NCBI GenBank assembly: GCA_965279075.1
Contig: CBDIHI010000012.1
Coordinates: 310,001 to 374,000 of the forward strand
Reading direction: 5' to 3'
Source: SZAS-79 sp965279075
GTDB lineage: Bacteria > Pseudomonadota > Gammaproteobacteria > Burkholderiales > SG8-39
Length of the DNA stretch: 64,000 nucleotides
The notes below the pieces were generated by a model. That model had not been told where the DNA came from, ran no database searches, and worked only from the letters and a program-made list of their open reading frames with translations. Shown piece by piece: positions 63,152 through 64,000 of this stretch. Positions within the stretch are counted from its first letter, which is position 1, and each line of letters opens with the position of its first letter. Position numbers and translations under genes: made by a program.

Positions 63152-64000
63152 ATGAGCGAATTCGACTTCGACACGCCGACCGACCGGTCCGGCACCCATA
63201 GTTCGCGCTGGGAAAAGTACGCCGGGCGGGACATCATCCCGCTGTGGGTCGCGGACACCGATTTCCACGCCCCGCCCGCCGTGACCGGGGCGCTGCGCAA
63301 GCGCGTCGAGCGCGGGATCTTCGGCTACACCACGCCGCCGCCCGGGTTGCGCTCGCTGATCGTCGCGCGCATGGCGGACCTGTACGGCTGGAAGGTTGCA
63401 CCAGAATGGGTCGTTTTCCTGCCCGGCGTGGTTTCCGCGCTGTACATGGCCGCCAACCGGCTTACTCAGACGGGGGACCACATCCTGTCGCCGGCGCCGG
63501 TCTACTACCACCTGTTTCGCGCCGCGCAGGCCGCGCCGCGCGCGTGGACCGACGTACCGATGGTGCTCGAAGGCGGCCGCTGGGTCTGGGACGAGGCGAG
63601 CCTCGCCGCCTCCGTGCGTGCCGAAACGCGCATGCTGATGCTGTGCAACCCCCACAACCCGGGCGGGACGGTGTTCACGCGCGACGAGCTCGGGCGCATC
63701 GCGGCCTTCGCGCAGGAGCACGACCTGCTTGTCGTTTCCGACGAGATCCACTGCGACCTCGTTCTCGACCGGGGAAAGGCGCACACGCCGATCGCGAGCC
63801 TGTCGCCCGAAGCCTCGCGCCGCACGATCACCGTGATGGCGCCGTCAAAGACCTTCAATATCGCCGGCGTCGGCGTGGCCTTTGCAATCGTCGAGGACCC
63901 CGCGCTGCGCGAGGCTTTTTCTTTCGACCTGAAGAAGACCGTGCACGACGCCTCGCTCTTCGGCTACGAGGCCGCCGTGGCCGCCTATCGCGACGGCGGG
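63152..64000 (+). CDS. PatB/MalY-family aminotransferase-fold C-S lyase, cut by the window edge
   Basis: 283 codons visible from ATG 63152, no stop before the window ends. MSEFDFDTPTDRSGTHSSRW, KYAGRDIIPLWVADTDF, GYTTPPPGLRSLIVARMADLYGW, MLCNPHNPGGTVFTRDEL, VVSDEIHCDLVLD and the PLP-lysine motif MAPSKTFNIAGVG identify a MalY/PatB-type cystathionine beta-lyase. It cleaves C-S bonds of cystathionine or related thioethers. Divergent from dctQ; there is no good Shine-Dalgarno before the start. Confidence 0.92.
   Translation, partial: MSEFDFDTPTDRSGTHSSRWEKYAGRDIIPLWVADTDFHAPPAVTGALRKRVERGIFGYTTPPPGLRSLIVARMADLYGWKVAPEWVVFLPGVVSALYMAANRLTQTGDHILSPAPVYYHLFRAAQAAPRAWTDVPMVLEGGRWVWDEASLAASVRAETRMLMLCNPHNPGGTVFTRDELGRIAAFAQEHDLLVVSDEIHCDLVLDRGKAHTPIASLSPEASRRTITVMAPSKTFNIAGVGVAFAIVEDPALREAFSFDLKKTVHDASLFGYEAAVAAYRDGG

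Overview
The window reads as a contiguous chromosomal segment of a high-GC betaproteobacterium; I cannot fix the genus. Evidence: outer-membrane biogenesis genes (lptD, surA, a Gram-negative porin), aerobic ubiquinone synthesis with a Coq7-type hydroxylase, the trpEGDC block without trpFBA, and gene orders usual in Burkholderiales and relatives (miaB-phoH-ybeY-corC-lnt-glyQ-glyS-gmhB-plsC-ygjP-gloA; lptD-surA-pdxA-rsmA; rplM-rpsI-argC with bactofilin, erpA, anmK, an M23 peptidase and tyrS). I see no insertion sequence, prophage or CRISPR array.

Layout. 1-4400 (minus): start of dusB, a frameshifted ubiH, pepP, murU and amgK. 4509-9890 (plus): lptD-surA-pdxA-rsmA, meeting gloA at a terminator that codes for the C-terminal KKSP of both proteins. 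9891-20816 (minus): a dense envelope/translation block ending at an elongator tRNA-Met gene. 20975-26107: a UbiH/F-family hydroxylase, dsbC, mltA, a 34-aa membrane micro-ORF, apaG, rpe and gph. 26104-31600: a tryptophan-rich leader peptide, trpEGDC and a porin. 31631-34307: coq7, a membrane class III nucleotide cyclase and a QueC-like PP-loop ATPase.

34463-50082 is the least ordinary part. A tightly coupled cluster of four glycosyltransferases, a histidine phosphatase and a divergent polysaccharide deacetylase is followed by a complete YejFABE-type peptide importer, then a 904-aa ABC-exporter-like protein whose ATPase motifs are all degenerate and whose Q-loop/helical segment occurs three times, then a stand-alone cyclic-nucleotide-binding protein. 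I propose this as an undescribed cell-surface glycan system, perhaps second-messenger controlled. Function is inference; the motif losses and the triplication are seen in the sequence.

50090-64000: osmC-like gene; an AT-rich intergenic region with a CRP-type palindrome and a candidate small RNA that displays an anti-Shine-Dalgarno loop; rplM-rpsI; argC; a DUF6776-like gene with a bactofilin; erpA; anmK; an M23 peptidase; tyrS; a metallo-beta-lactamase-fold lactonase; a TRAP transporter whose binding-protein gene converges on its membrane genes; and the start of a PatB/MalY C-S lyase. Peptidoglycan turnover recurs through the window (MltA, AnmK, AmgK, MurU, M23 peptidase, and possibly the Yej importer).
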